In this document: positions 43,585 to 53,470 of the stretch, in pieces
How positions within the stretch are numbered: the first letter of the stretch is position 1
Layout of the letters: each line of letters begins with the position of its first letter
Source: Sialis fuliginosa
Taxonomy: Eukaryota > Arthropoda > Insecta > Megaloptera > Sialidae
Direction of reading: 5' to 3'
DNA: 64,000 nt
Assembly (NCBI GenBank): GCA_961205875.1
Contig: OY540810.1
Span: 558,001 to 622,000 of the forward strand
Program-made: the position numbers and the translations under genes
The notes under the pieces: model-generated
Told to the model about the DNA's origin: nothing
What the model saw: only the letters and a program-made list of their open reading frames with translations
Databases searched by the model: none

Positions 43585-43960
43585 ACGTTGATTATTTATG
43601 TAAAATAAATAATTAATATAGTTTTTTTATTTTTCCCTTTTGAGTGACGTATCTCCGAAGCCCATTGTCAGATTCTGATAAAATTTATAAGGGACTACCT
43701 CAGGAGTATATTCTTTCAAACAAACAAAAAAAAATCATCCAAATCAGTGCAGTTGTTTTAAATAAAAATTTTGTTGATTATTTATGTAAAATAAATATCT
43801 AATATAGATTTTTATTTTTCCCTTTTAAGTGACGTATCTCCGAAACCCATTGTCAGATTCTGATAATATTTATAAAGGACTACCTCAGGAGTATATTCTT
43901 TCAAACAAACAAAAAAAATCATCCAAATCGGAGCAGTTGTTTTAAATAAAAATTTTTTAT
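43585..43960. repeat. 185-bp tandem duplication
   Basis: GACGTATCTCCGA occurs at 43646 and 43831. Both units contain CCCATTGTCAGATTCTGATA, ACTACCTCAGGAGTATATTC and CAGTTGTTTTAAATAAAAAT, with few differences. Confidence 0.85.
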
Positions 43961-44931
43961 AACGTTAATTATTTTAACCTCTTTATATATATACATATAG
44001 TAGGTATATCTATGAATATTTTTAATCTTCGGGGCCAAGAAAGAAATAGTTACACTCCTGTTTAAAAAAAGGACAAGTATATTCCAAACCTGTTTCTATC
44101 TCTTTCTTTTGACACGGCTCTGTGTTGAAGCACATCCGAAATAGAACGGATATGCAATGCAACCTAACCTAACTTATTCAAACAGTTATCGGCTATTGCG
44201 TTAACCACCAAGTCAACTAGCCGACATAAAAAGACGTAACATAACAACAGACTCGTTCATGTGCTCAGTAATTATGCCTATGTCTGTGTGTCTGTCTGTG
44301 CTGTGTGTTTCTAGCAAGTGAAGAAAACAATTCACATAAATCTCGATCTTGTACGAGTTACCAACTGAACCGTTCATCGGAAAACAGTTGACGTGAGGTT
44401 ACTGGTTTACTTAATACAGGCCCGTATCAAGTTTTTTTTTTTAATATTTTTTTATATACCGAAGACCTGAAAGAATTTTGGTGCACTGAAACCGAAACTG
44501 TTACAAATTGCCCCATCTTACTTTATACAGGTCCGTATCAAGTTCATAAATTTTTTTTTTTCTATATCAATATACAATTTTCTTCATAACTATTTTCCTC
44601 GAAAAATTTATATATTTTCAGAAAACTATAATTTTACCCCTTAAAAAACAAAAACCCAAGGGTACTTTTAAGGGTATTCTTAGGAACTCAAAATAAAAGT
44701 TTTCACAAAAATTCAGCTAGGTCGGAATTTTTTAGAAGATGTATCGATATTTTTAGTTTATTTACTGGGCTAATATTGAATCTTCAAAGATGAACCTAAA
44801 ATACATTTATTATTCGCATTAAAATACAAAAATAGCGAGCTTAATATCATTCATTAATAAAATAGGTTTATTTAATTTCCCAAGAATAAATTAAGCGCAG
44901 AAAAAACCTATAAACGAATACAAATCTATAA
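43961..44931. other. No gene seen; short duplication
   Basis: Comparatively unique. ACAGGCCCGTATCAAG near 44417 and ACAGGTCCGTATCAAG near 44526 mark a diverged duplication. AACCTAACCTAACTT near 44161 is a very short telomere-like run. Confidence 0.45.
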
Positions 44932-44939
44932 ATATATGT

Positions 44940-45997
44940 CAGTGGCGAAGCGTCCATGGAAGCAGGGGAAGCAGTGCTTCCCTTTCTTTATGGGTAAATT
45001 AATACAAATCTGTATTTTCAGTTAATAAATAAATTAAAAATATTATTAGAATATTCATCTTTATGCGCAAATATTTTAACCAAAAATTAAAAATAGCATT
45101 TAATATTAATTTACACTCTCAATTATAAAACTATAATACATCTACGTCTTATTTTCTTGTATTTTAGTCGATATTTGTATGACGAATTGAAGTTCACTGA
45201 AGGAAATTTCACTAAAAAATTTTGATTTGTTTACTGTATAGAAAATGACGTGAAAAGTTGAATGCTTCAAACCGCAGGTCTGTATCTCAAACCGTTCTCG
45301 AGATATAGCCTCTCAAAGTTTCAGTTTTTTCAAAATTTTGAAGAAAAAAGGTCATAACTTTTGAACGCGTGGTCGGAATTGATTTTAGTTGACGGATTTG
45401 GAATCAGCGTGTCAAAATCTATATAATGACATGTATAATACTTTAAAATTCGACAAAAAAATTTTGGTCAAAAATCGACATTTTTTTAAGGTATACCCCT
45501 TTGAATTTTTTCGATTTTTCGCGAATTTTTTTTTTTCGAGTTTTAAGGTATTATACATGTCATTATATAGATTTTGACACGCTGATTCCAAATCCGCCAA
45601 CTAAAATTAATTCCGACCACGCGTTCAAAAGTTATGGCCTTTTTTCTCCAAAAATTTGAAAAAACTAAAACTTTGAGAGGCTATATCTCGAGAACGGTTT
45701 GAGATACAGACCTGCGGTTTGAAACAAACAACTTTTCACGTCATTTTCTATACAATAAACATACTTTTAACGAAATCAAAAATTCGAAAATTTTTAGTGA
45801 AATTTCCTTCAACTCGTCATACAAATATCGACTCAAAAGACGTAGAATCATTTAGTTACTATATAAATATATAAGAATTTATTTTAAAAAGTAAAAGCTT
45901 GAACTTAAGGTGTTTCATAACTAGTTTTTTTGTTAATAGGAATGGGAGGATTGGCAAAATATGCTTCCCTTATTAAAAACTTCACGCCTCGCCACTG
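44940..45997. mobile_element. Palindromic hAT-type element, complete, 8-bp target duplication
   Basis: Ends CAGTGGCGAAGCGTCC and, inverted, CAGTGGCGAGGCGTG. Both flanks ATATATGT (44932-44939, 45998-46005), exact. 1058 bp, almost the same length as the copy at 11074-12133. The arms mirror through a centre near 45490: CAGGTCTGTATCTCAAACCG at 45275 is inverted at 45690. It carries no transposase. The two central 62-aa ORFs (45389-45577 plus, 45412-45600 minus) are the same text read on both strands of the palindrome. Confidence 0.92.
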
Positions 45998-46177
45998 ATA
46001 TATGTATTTCTCATGGACCATTCGAATAGTTTTAATGTCCACATCAGATCTAGAGCAATAAAATTGGTTTATAATTTAAGTATAGCCACTAATGAGATTG
46101 AGGTTCGGTAATAATTTTTTTTTAATGTCTGTGTTACTATGTACTTTCGATCACACGTAATAAGGTGAGTATAAAAC

Positions 46178-46340
46178 ATCTGCCAAGTAAATACACAGTG
46201 CTTCCTCGTGCTAAATTCAACAAAGGTAATTAATTATTCAACAATTTAAATAAAACCCGATAGTGTTTATATAAACTTCCAGGAATTGGTTAACCGTTTA
46301 ATTTTTATACAATTTTACAAAAAAAATATTAGTTCGAATA
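46178..46340 (+). mobile_element. Retroposon-G fragment, 5' end only
   Basis: ATCTGCCAAGTAAATACACA to AATATTAGTTCGAA; the rest is absent. Confidence 0.75.
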
Positions 46341-46573
46341 AAAACTAAAATTATTATTTTTTGGTCAATTCATAAAGGATACAAAAAAAAGAATAGAACA
46401 TAAATTATAGAAAATATTGTTCTCTACAACTTTTATTACAAACATTTTATTCTCTGTTATGCACCATTTGAAATAAAACGATTATTTCCTTACACAATTT
46501 TTTTTAAATATGATTACAACAAAAATTATAGATAATAATATTCTCTGTAACTTGAATCTAAAACATTTTATAT
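46341..46573. other. No gene seen
   Basis: AT-rich; the phrase ATTATAGATAATAATATTCTC resembles the interior of family Y at 7245. Confidence 0.4.
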
Positions 46574-46843
46574 CTTTTGTGTCGTAGTACCTATCATTAG
46601 CAAGTGTCCATCACTGGGTGTCCATTACTGGTTTTACTTTATCCATTACTGGTGAAAAAACATGAACAAAATAAAAGGCTATAATTAAAAAAACAAACTA
46701 TATTTGCGGACTTTGGTAATTAAATTGATTAAATAAAGAGTAACTTGTTTTATTAGTAACATGAATTCATGAGAATTACAAAAAAGAATACAAAAACAGT
46801 AAACCTTGCTCTTATAGCGGCCATAACTGGTGCCAGTACCTTA
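46574..46843 (-). mobile_element. MITE-A fragment with intact terminus
   Basis: From GTGTCGTAGTACCTATCATT through TTTGCGGACTTTGGTAATTA to GCGGCCATAACTGGTGCCAG and TACCTTA. Best example of the GGCCGC-containing terminus. Confidence 0.85.
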
Positions 46844-47390
46844 TTAATTTTTTTCTCAGTAGTTTTTTCCATAAATAATGTACTTACTTCTAATTATTCA
46901 TTCTGACTTCATATTTATGTATAAATTAACTTCGTTATCTGGTCTTCCTCTAAAAAGTAACCTAACCAATTATAAGCAACTCAGTGGACCAAAAATCCAG
47001 CTTCTGATTCGGCGCTAATTAACAAGATAAATAAATCATGTACCCACAATTCATATCGGTTGTCTCGTATACTATATACCAGTTTAATAATTATGTAAAT
47101 GATATATAGTTTTTAGATGGAGGTCTAGACTATGTTAGAACGACCCCGTATTGTTATAAATTTCAAAATTAATTAACCTATTTTGAACTGGTGTCCTAAC
47201 GTCTATTGTGGACCATAATGTAGGTCTCTATCTTTAAAACAGATCTAATAAAGCTGTTTTATGTTCTTTGGACTTGTTTTTAATTGATTTATTGGAGACC
47301 TGTGGTGTTCAATGAAGATTACAACTGAATCATTTTATCTATGTCTGTTTTTTTTGTATTATTTCTATGATTGAGTTTAATAAGGCGTGT
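46844..47390. other. No gene seen; comparatively unique DNA
   Basis: Mixed composition, no splice-flanked open stretch found. Confidence 0.45.
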
Positions 47391-47660
47391 ATTTAAATGC
47401 ACTTTTTAGGGTTCCGTAGAAAACTAGTTTCGCCATGTCCGCCCGTCCGTTCTCAAAAATTTTAAGCCGATTAAGATGAAATTTGGTGTACGGAAGACGA
47501 CTGATAACCCAAAAACAGAAATGATAATATTTTTGAAAAAAACATTTTTTTGGACCCCCTTTCCATAGACTGAAAAGTATTTTCAAAAAAAAAAATTCAC
47601 TTAATCCATTAAGTGGGGTGTCTTTAGATAGGTCTCCTAAAATGCAATATGACATTTTAA
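47391..47660. mobile_element. Transposon remnant with GGGTTCCGTAG phrase
   Basis: TTAGGGTTCCGTAG followed by CCGCCCGTCCGTTCTC and CGATTAAGATGAAATTTGGT resembles transposon-derived text seen in other insects. The 92-aa minus ORF is a shadow. No defined ends. Confidence 0.4.
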
Positions 47661-47794
47661 TTTTATCCCTTCAGTCACTTAATATTTTCAGTATCAAATG
47701 ATTGTGCAGTTATTACTGACTAGTTTAAATTGAATATGACGCCAATTTTCTTTGCATATTTGCCTTATGATAGGAAATTGTAAAAAATGTCAAC

Positions 47795-48655
47795 TACAGT
47801 GCACTTGCCCCATTTTCGTAGTTATAAACGCTTTGAAGCATTATTTCATATGCTAGAATTGTGAATACGCCTAGTATAAAATGCTTTTTACCGCATCAAG
47901 ATACGTTGTTTAGTTTTGGAGTAGTGAACTTTTTAAACAAGTTGGTTAACTTTTAGTAGTTCACTACATATTAGCTATTACAATTTCACTCGTATTATAA
48001 TAAAAAGAACCCGTTAATGAAAAACATTTTTACTATCCATTTTTTGGTATGATATTTATTGAAGTGGGAGCTACAAAAAAAACGGTGCACCCTGGTTGAC
48101 ATGATTCCAGCCCTTATAGTGATCTGAAACAAAAAATTTTGAAAAATTCTCAATCTGTAAAGATGTCGCTATCGCACTGACCTTAGCCAAAAAAAAAAAT
48201 AAAAATTCACAAAATGGCGTCGACATGAAAAATAAATTTTTTTTACTCCTTTTTTTTGACCTTTTCGAATTTTTTAAAAATACTCCAAATTGAATTTTTT
48301 TAAAATCCAAGGCAGACGCGATAGAGAGATATATAAAAAAGATTTCCACCAAATTTCAAAGGAATCGGTGGGGTAGAACTTGAGATATCATGTCAACCAC
48401 TTCAAAAAAGTAGTTTCGAGACAAACGCGTTTATTGTGTGATTCGTTCCACTCGGCCGGCTTAGATGCTACGTTACAAAATCCACTGTATCTCCGAAAAT
48501 AATTCGAATTTTGAAAAATCCATTTAAGGACATATTCTTAAGGGTCTAAACTTTGAAAATATGCAAAAAAATAATTGATTTCTTCAAATTTCTAGACTAG
48601 AATACCCCCTTAATGCACTTGCCCCGTTTCTGCACTTACCCCACTGCACCTTAGG
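47795..48655. mobile_element. Possible DNA element with CAGTG...CACTTGCCCC ends
   Basis: Left CAGTGCACTTGCCCCATTTT; right, inverted, CAGTGGGGTAAGTGCAGAAA then CGGGGCAAGTGCAT. An internal inverted pair GGTTGACATGATT (48094) and ATCATGTCAACC (48388) adds to the foldback character. No target duplication established. The 93-aa minus ORF is AT-driven and not called. Confidence 0.45.
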
Positions 48656-49224
48656 TATTTCTAGACAGTTTCATTAGCTATCGTGTAAATATGATAAAAA
48701 TGCATTGATTTGACATTTGTTTGACATTAGCTTTGTATCTGTTGACGTCAATGTCTTAATGCTCTACTCAATGTACTGTACGTGTAAATACGAACACACC
48801 ATTTGCTGAGTGGAGTATTTATTCTTTAACCTTTTATTCTATTACTGTAACGTACAGTTCTATTTTTAGTGCTATTAGTTCGTAAAAAAATATGTACTTA
48901 TTTAAATTTATTATTTTATTCATAAAGGAAGTGGGTAAGCTTGGACGTTTCTGAACCAACGTTTCGTTACATAATAAATAATTTTTAAAACTACTAGGGA
49001 AAATTTCTATAAAATCTGACATATCCATTCTTAATTCTGAACAACAATTATAAAATATTATCTAAATATTAAATATTCATGCATGTTTTGCTGCAAACAC
49101 CTGTTTATATGTTATACGGAGAATCTAGTTTATGTAAATTCAAATTACAGGTGTAAAATGTACTTATTTATATACAAAAATACTAAATATATCTCTCGCT
49201 TTGAAAAGTGTTAAATTATAATAT
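48656..49224. other. No gene seen
   Basis: AT-rich; the 64-aa minus ORF at 48834-49028 has no recognised domain and is not called. Confidence 0.5.
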
Positions 49225-49336
49225 TTATAAATTATTTCGGTTAATGATTATACAAGTCTCGAGGCTTCCGCGGTGGTCTTGATATGGATCTTGGCTTCTG
49301 GGTGTAAGTCGCGTCGGTTTGGTCATGTTATCGGCC

Positions 49337-49371
49337 AACGTTTCGTCACACATTGCAGTGGACATCTTCAG
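49337..49371 (-). ncRNA. Hammerhead-like motif, family 5 (left)
   Basis: Minus strand: CTGAAGA, one T, a hairpin of GT(C)CAC with GTGAC around TGCAATGT, then GAAACGTT. It lacks the AC insertion seen in the 10-kb copy (CCACGACTGC versus CCACTGC). Confidence 0.5.
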
Positions 49372-49402
49372 GGCTCTTCTAAAAGTGCCCTGAAGAAGAG
49401 TC

Positions 49403-49437
49403 CTGCAGATGTCCACTGCAATGTGTGACGAAACGTT
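49403..49437 (+). ncRNA. Hammerhead-like motif, family 5 (right), core mutated
   Basis: Plus strand: CTGCAGA replaces CTGAAGA, changing an invariant core A to C, followed by the same hairpin and GAAACGTT. Expected to be inactive if the motif is a ribozyme. Confidence 0.45.
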
Positions 49438-49620
49438 GGCCGATAACACGACCAAACCGACTCGGTTAATGATTGTATGGTAACAATTTTCCTTTTAAAA
49501 TACCCCTAAGGTTTATATCTGAATCTAATTTTTTATTTATTTAATAGGTATATAAAAAGGTTGAGTTTGTTAAAGCAGATATAATATCCTTTATATTATA
49601 TTATAATCCTTTATAGTATC

Positions 49621-50191
49621 GGACATAAGACTATCTAATGCCCGAAGACCTTCGTAACCGCCTTCGGCTATTATTAAGAAATTTAAATTGAAAATTTAAC
49701 AAATAAGTTGAATAGTTAATATGTCAGCTTGGCGCGATCGAAGAGACTCCAGTTTTTTTTTTAAATATAGCTTACACCTTTATCTTTAAGACTATCTAAT
49801 GCCCGAAGACCTTCGCATGTGCCTTCGGCTATTATTAAGAAATTTAAATTGGAAATTTAACAAATAAGTTGAATAGTTAATATGTCAGCTTGGCGCGATC
49901 GAGGAGACTCCAGTTTTTTTTTTAAATACAGCTTACACCATTATCTTTAAGACTATCTAATGCCCGAAGACCTTCGTAACCTCCTTCGACTGTTATTAAG
50001 AAATTTAAATTGAAAATTTAACAAATAAGTTGAATAGTTAATATGTCAGCTTGGCGCGATCGAGGAGACTCCAGTTTTTTTTTTAAATATAGCTTACACC
50101 ATTATCTTTAAGACTATCTAATGCCCGAAGACCTTCGCATGTGCCTTCGGCTATTATTAAGAAATTTAAATTGGAAATTTAACAAATAAGT
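49621..50191 (-). repeat. 161-bp satellite-related array, about 3.5 units
   Basis: GGCGCGATCG begins at 49731, 49892 and 50053 (exactly 161 bp apart). Units carry AGCTTACACCATTATCTTTA, GCCCGAAGACCTTCG and AACAAATAAGTTGAATAGTT. They are the reverse complement of the 184-bp units, which have extra bases between TCCTTC and TTAACAAA equivalents. Alternate units differ as TCGTAACC or TCGCATGTGCC, hinting at a two-unit higher-order repeat. Confidence 0.85.
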
Positions 50192-50356
50192 TTTATAGTT
50201 TATAATAATTTTATAATTAGTTTAAATGTCCACCATTTTGACACCTATTGGCCTTATGTGATGAAATCACGCTGTAAGACAGTTAAATGTATATAGATTA
50301 ATATTCAGAAATGGTAGTAATCAAATATCAACAAATATTTCTTATTTAGTACCTTA
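50192..50356 (+). mobile_element. MITE-A fragment, right part
   Basis: Begins TTTATAATTAGTTTAAATGT directly after the 161-bp array and ends TTATTTAGTACCTTA, so the terminal TGGTGCCAG is deleted. Confidence 0.75.
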
Positions 50357-50758
50357 TAAAAAACATGTAATTTATCAAAAATTCAGATAATTTTTTAATG
50401 TTAATTAATAAACATTAGAGTACAAATTATGTTCATATAAATAACACATTAAAATAAAGTGACACATGAACTGCGATAGTTAATATTGATACAAGATTAA
50501 TAATAATTTTCTCAGCATGCGGGTCATAATTTAATAATCGAAACATATAATCTATCTTGAATGTCACCATATGTACATACATATATGATAAAATGAGTCA
50601 TACTTTATTTATAAATAATATATTAGTAATTACGTTCTTTACATTATATTATTATTCGGTCAAATAACCCGATCTCTACATTATTATTATTAATTTAATA
50701 AGTTTAATTTTTAGGTTAGACTAACCTACACCCATACAACCCACCCACAGTGCCTGAT
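50357..50758. other. No gene seen
   Basis: AT-rich; no frame or known repeat. Confidence 0.5.
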
Positions 50759-51338
50759 AAATATGGGCAAATCCACAGAACGTGGCCGCATTAGCTTTAA
50801 ATTAAAATACTCAAATGCTTCTTCAAAATGGAACATTGAACGCACACTCTTCTATGTCGTCTCAAAATCTTCGTAACAAAGAGAAGAATAATTGGTCTCA
50901 ATTTCAGGAGTGTGCTTCGGATGTTCCAAAAGTTACAGCAAATAAACGCTGAAATTGCCGTTCGCTGGATAAAACAATCGCGCATATGAAATGTAAGAGG
51001 TGTGCGCCTTTCAAACTCCGGGAAAAGGTTCATTGTACCAAAAAACATGTCCAGTAAAAATTTCAGATTCATTGGTTTGAATCTGAGAAAATTGCGGTGG
51101 TATGAATTTTTATTTTTTTAAAAGTTCCATTTTGAAAACGTAAAAATAACCGATTTTTCAATGCAAATTGTGCTGCAGTTTTGATATGAATCAAGCAATC
51201 GACTTGTAACTCCATGTTTACATCCACAATAAAGTATACTTTGAGTTCGTGTACTTATGGGTGGGTAATATACATTCCCACACGCGCACTATTGCCGTTC
51301 CCCCAAAGCGGCCACGTTCTGTGGATTTGCCCATATAC
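50759..51338. mobile_element. DNA element with 28-bp perfect inverted ends, containing repeat N
   Basis: TATGGGCAAATCCACAGAAC to GTGGCCGC at about 50762-50789 is exactly inverted at about 51308-51335. About 520 bp lie between. The inner 50993-51277 equals repeat N at 28693-28978. The remainder contains a 91-aa minus ORF (50797-51072) that spans the N boundary and matches no family I know. Superfamily not assigned; no clear target duplication. Confidence 0.75.
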
Positions 51339-51698
51339 AAAAAATATGTATATTCTGTTGAAAAAAGTGTTTAAAGAGAGAAAAATGTTTATTAAATTTA
51401 TTAAGGGGCAGACCCAGTTAGAATTTTGAAAAAATTCATTTTTTTTATTGCATTATCTCAAAGTAGAATATTTCATTATTTATCTGAAAATTTCAGACAA
51501 ATGTCCTGTCCATAGACGATTCAGTGTAAGTTCCAAAATAAATAAATTATCTGCATGCAATTCGTACTCAAAACTTTAAACGCGTTTTTATCGAAACCAT
51601 GTTTGTGATCACTGTAACTTGAAAACGGCTTTACCGATCGGTTTGAAATTTTTCCCACTTATTCTATATCAAATACAAATCCCCTAACCATAAAAATT
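51339..51698. other. No gene seen; transposon-like sentence
   Basis: CTGTAACTTGAAAACGGCTT and TACCGATCGGTTTGAAATTT are typical of degraded elements. The 71-aa ORF at 51214-51429 straddles an element boundary. Confidence 0.45.
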
Positions 51699-51713
51699 GT
51701 AAGAGTTTAGACT

Positions 51714-51748
51714 TACACGTGTTTCAATAGCAATGCTGTCATCATCAG
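51714..51748 (-). ncRNA. Hammerhead-like motif, family 4 (left), best stem I
   Basis: Minus strand: GGACT then CTGATGA, one T, hairpin GACAGC/GCTATT (one mismatch, one G-T), GAAACACGTGTA, then AGTCT. GGACT before the core pairs with AGTCT after GTA, giving stem I. ACACGTGT is self-complementary, so stem III could form between two molecules. Confidence 0.55.
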
Positions 51749-51773
51749 AGTCCTAAAGACACTGTCTATGTCT

Positions 51774-51808
51774 CTGATGATGAAAGCATTGCTATTGAAA
51801 CACGTGTA
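51774..51808 (+). ncRNA. Hammerhead-like motif, family 4 (right)
   Basis: Plus strand: CTGATGA, one T, hairpin GAAAGC/GCTATT, GAAACACGTGTA. Stem I pairing is only two bases here (CT/AG). Confidence 0.5.
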
Positions 51809-51823
51809 AGTTTAAACTCTTAC

Positions 51824-52264
51824 TTATAATAATTAAATTTAACAATCTTTAGACAAAAAATAAATAAAACCTACTCCAAAAACAGTTAAATTTAATTATT
51901 TTCTTAAAAAGTTTTCTATCGTTTATTTATACTTATAAATTTAAAAAATATGTTTCTCTTTTATTAAACTATAAACACATATATAATAAAAAAAAGTGTG
52001 ATAATTCACAATTCTGTAAAATTGCATCAATGTTTATGAAATACATATGATCTAAATAATTTTTTTCAAATGATTCCGACATAAATAATTTATCAAATAA
52101 CTGCATAAACATAAAATTTAAAAAAAATAATATAAACAATTATTTGTCGGTATAACAGATATCTATTAAAAAACAAATACCGACAGTGAAATTAATTACA
52201 TATTATATATGTCATAAACTCACAAGATAAAACGAACCTTTCAAAGATAATACAAACAAACAAA
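51824..52264. other. No gene seen
   Basis: AT-rich; ACCGACA phrases near 52145 and 52178 form a small inverted pair. Confidence 0.5.
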
Positions 52265-53190
52265 CAAACTTATAGACGTATTGGCGACAGAATAACCCAC
52301 TGATAAAAATTTTATTACAATTGCGAAAGTAACTTTTTTTTTTACAACTAAACCACTAAACCGATCTTTATGAAATTTGGCAAGGAGATAGCTTGGATCC
52401 TGAGGAAGGACATATGCTACTTTGTATGTGATAAAAAAATACAAACAAATAAATAAACTTACAGACGTATTGGCGACAGAATAACCCACTGATAAAAATT
52501 TCATTACAATTGCGAAAGTAACTCTTTTGTTTTTTTTTCACAACTAAACCGCTGAACCGATCTTTATGAAATTTGGCAGGGAGATAGCTTGAATCCTGAG
52601 GAAGGGCATAGGCTACTTTGTATGTGATAAAAAAATACAAACAAATAAATAAAATTACAGACGTATTGGCGACAGAATAACTCACTGATAAAAATTTTAT
52701 TAGAATTGCGAAAGTAACTTTGTTTTTTTTTTTTACAACTAAACCACTAAACCGATCTTTATGAAATTTGGCAAGGAGATAGCTTGAATCCTGAGGAAGG
52801 ACATAAGCTACTTTGTATGTGATAAAAAATACAAACAAATAAATAAACTTACAGACGTATTGGCGATAGAATAACTCACTGATAAAAATTTTATTAGAAT
52901 TGCGAAAGTAACTTTGTTTTTTTTTTTACAACTAAACCGCTGAACCGATCTTTATGAAATTTGGCAAGGAGATAGCTTGGATCCTGAGGATGGACATAAG
53001 CTACTTTGTATGTGATAAAAAATACAAACAAATAAATAAACTTACAGACATATTGGCGATAGAATAACCCACTGATAAGAATTTCGTTACAATTGCGAAA
53101 GAAACTGTTTTTTTTTCACAACTAAACCGCTAAACCGATCTTTATGAAATTTGGCAGGGAGATAACTTGGATCCTGAGGAAGGGCATAGG
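52265..53190 (-). repeat. Five-unit tandem repeat, 189-196-bp period
   Basis: GGCGACAGAATAAC or GGCGATAGAATAAC begins at 52283, 52472, 52668, 52862 and 53055. Each unit holds GATAAAAATTTTATTACAAT, AACCGATCTTTATGAAATTT, GGCAAGGAGATAGCTTGGAT and CTGAGGAAGGACATA. The last part is the same sentence as in the family at 62330-63345. The minus ORFs of 87 and 156 aa here are repeated translations of the units, not genes. Confidence 0.9.
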
Positions 53191-53202
53191 ATAAAAAAAA
53201 CA

Positions 53203-53470
53203 TAAGGTACTGGCACCAGTCATTGCCGCTATCAGAGCAAAGTATACTGTTTTTTGGAAATGATGGGCTTCTTTTTTGTAATTCTCATGAACTAATGTTA
53301 CTAATAAAACAAGTACATCATTATTAAATCAATTTTATTACCAAAATCAGTAAATATACATTGTTTTTTAAATTATAAACTTTTATTTTGTTCGTGTTTT
53401 TCGTCCATTACTGGAGAAAAAACACGAACAAAATAAAAATTTATAATAGTTATAATTATAATAATTACGG
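53203..53470 (+). mobile_element. MITE-A fragment with hairpin end, in the receptor's first intron
   Basis: Starts TAAGGTACTGGCACCAGTCA and TTGCCGCTATCAGAGC. It ends with a mirrored block: TTTTATTTTGTTCGTGTTTT and AAAACACGAACAAAATAAAA around CGTCCATTACTGGAG, forming a strong hairpin at about 53384-53443. It lies about 140 bp downstream (in gene sense) of the receptor exon's splice donor. Confidence 0.8.

Larger units (their letters stand above)
49225..49470. mobile_element. Penelope-type element family 5, head-to-head pair
   Basis: Left half equals the 10-kb copy: CTCGAGGCTTCCGCGGTGGT, TTGGCTTCTGGGTGTAAGTC, ATGTTATCGGCC. After the minus-strand motif a 31-bp spacer follows (AGGGCTCTTC to GAAGAAGAGT, itself mirrored), then the plus-strand motif and GGCCGATAACACGACC. 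Only the inner parts are duplicated on the right. The 76-aa minus ORF is a shadow. Confidence 0.7.
51699..51823. mobile_element. Palindrome with two Penelope-type motifs (family 4)
   Basis: Arms 51699-51750 and 51773-51823 are inverted repeats (GTAAGAGTTTAGACTTACAC versus its mirror) with a 22-bp spacer. Each arm is essentially one hammerhead-like motif. Confidence 0.8.

Noticed and set aside
50797-51072. 91-aa minus ORF
   Set aside because: Spans the boundary of repeat N within a TIR element; no domain recognised. Considered as a possible transposase remnant but without support.
52241-52838. Minus-strand ORFs of 87 and 156 aa
   Set aside because: They are repeated translations of the five-unit 190-bp tandem array (the phrase AKFHKDRFSGLVVKKK recurs) and carry no recognisable domain.
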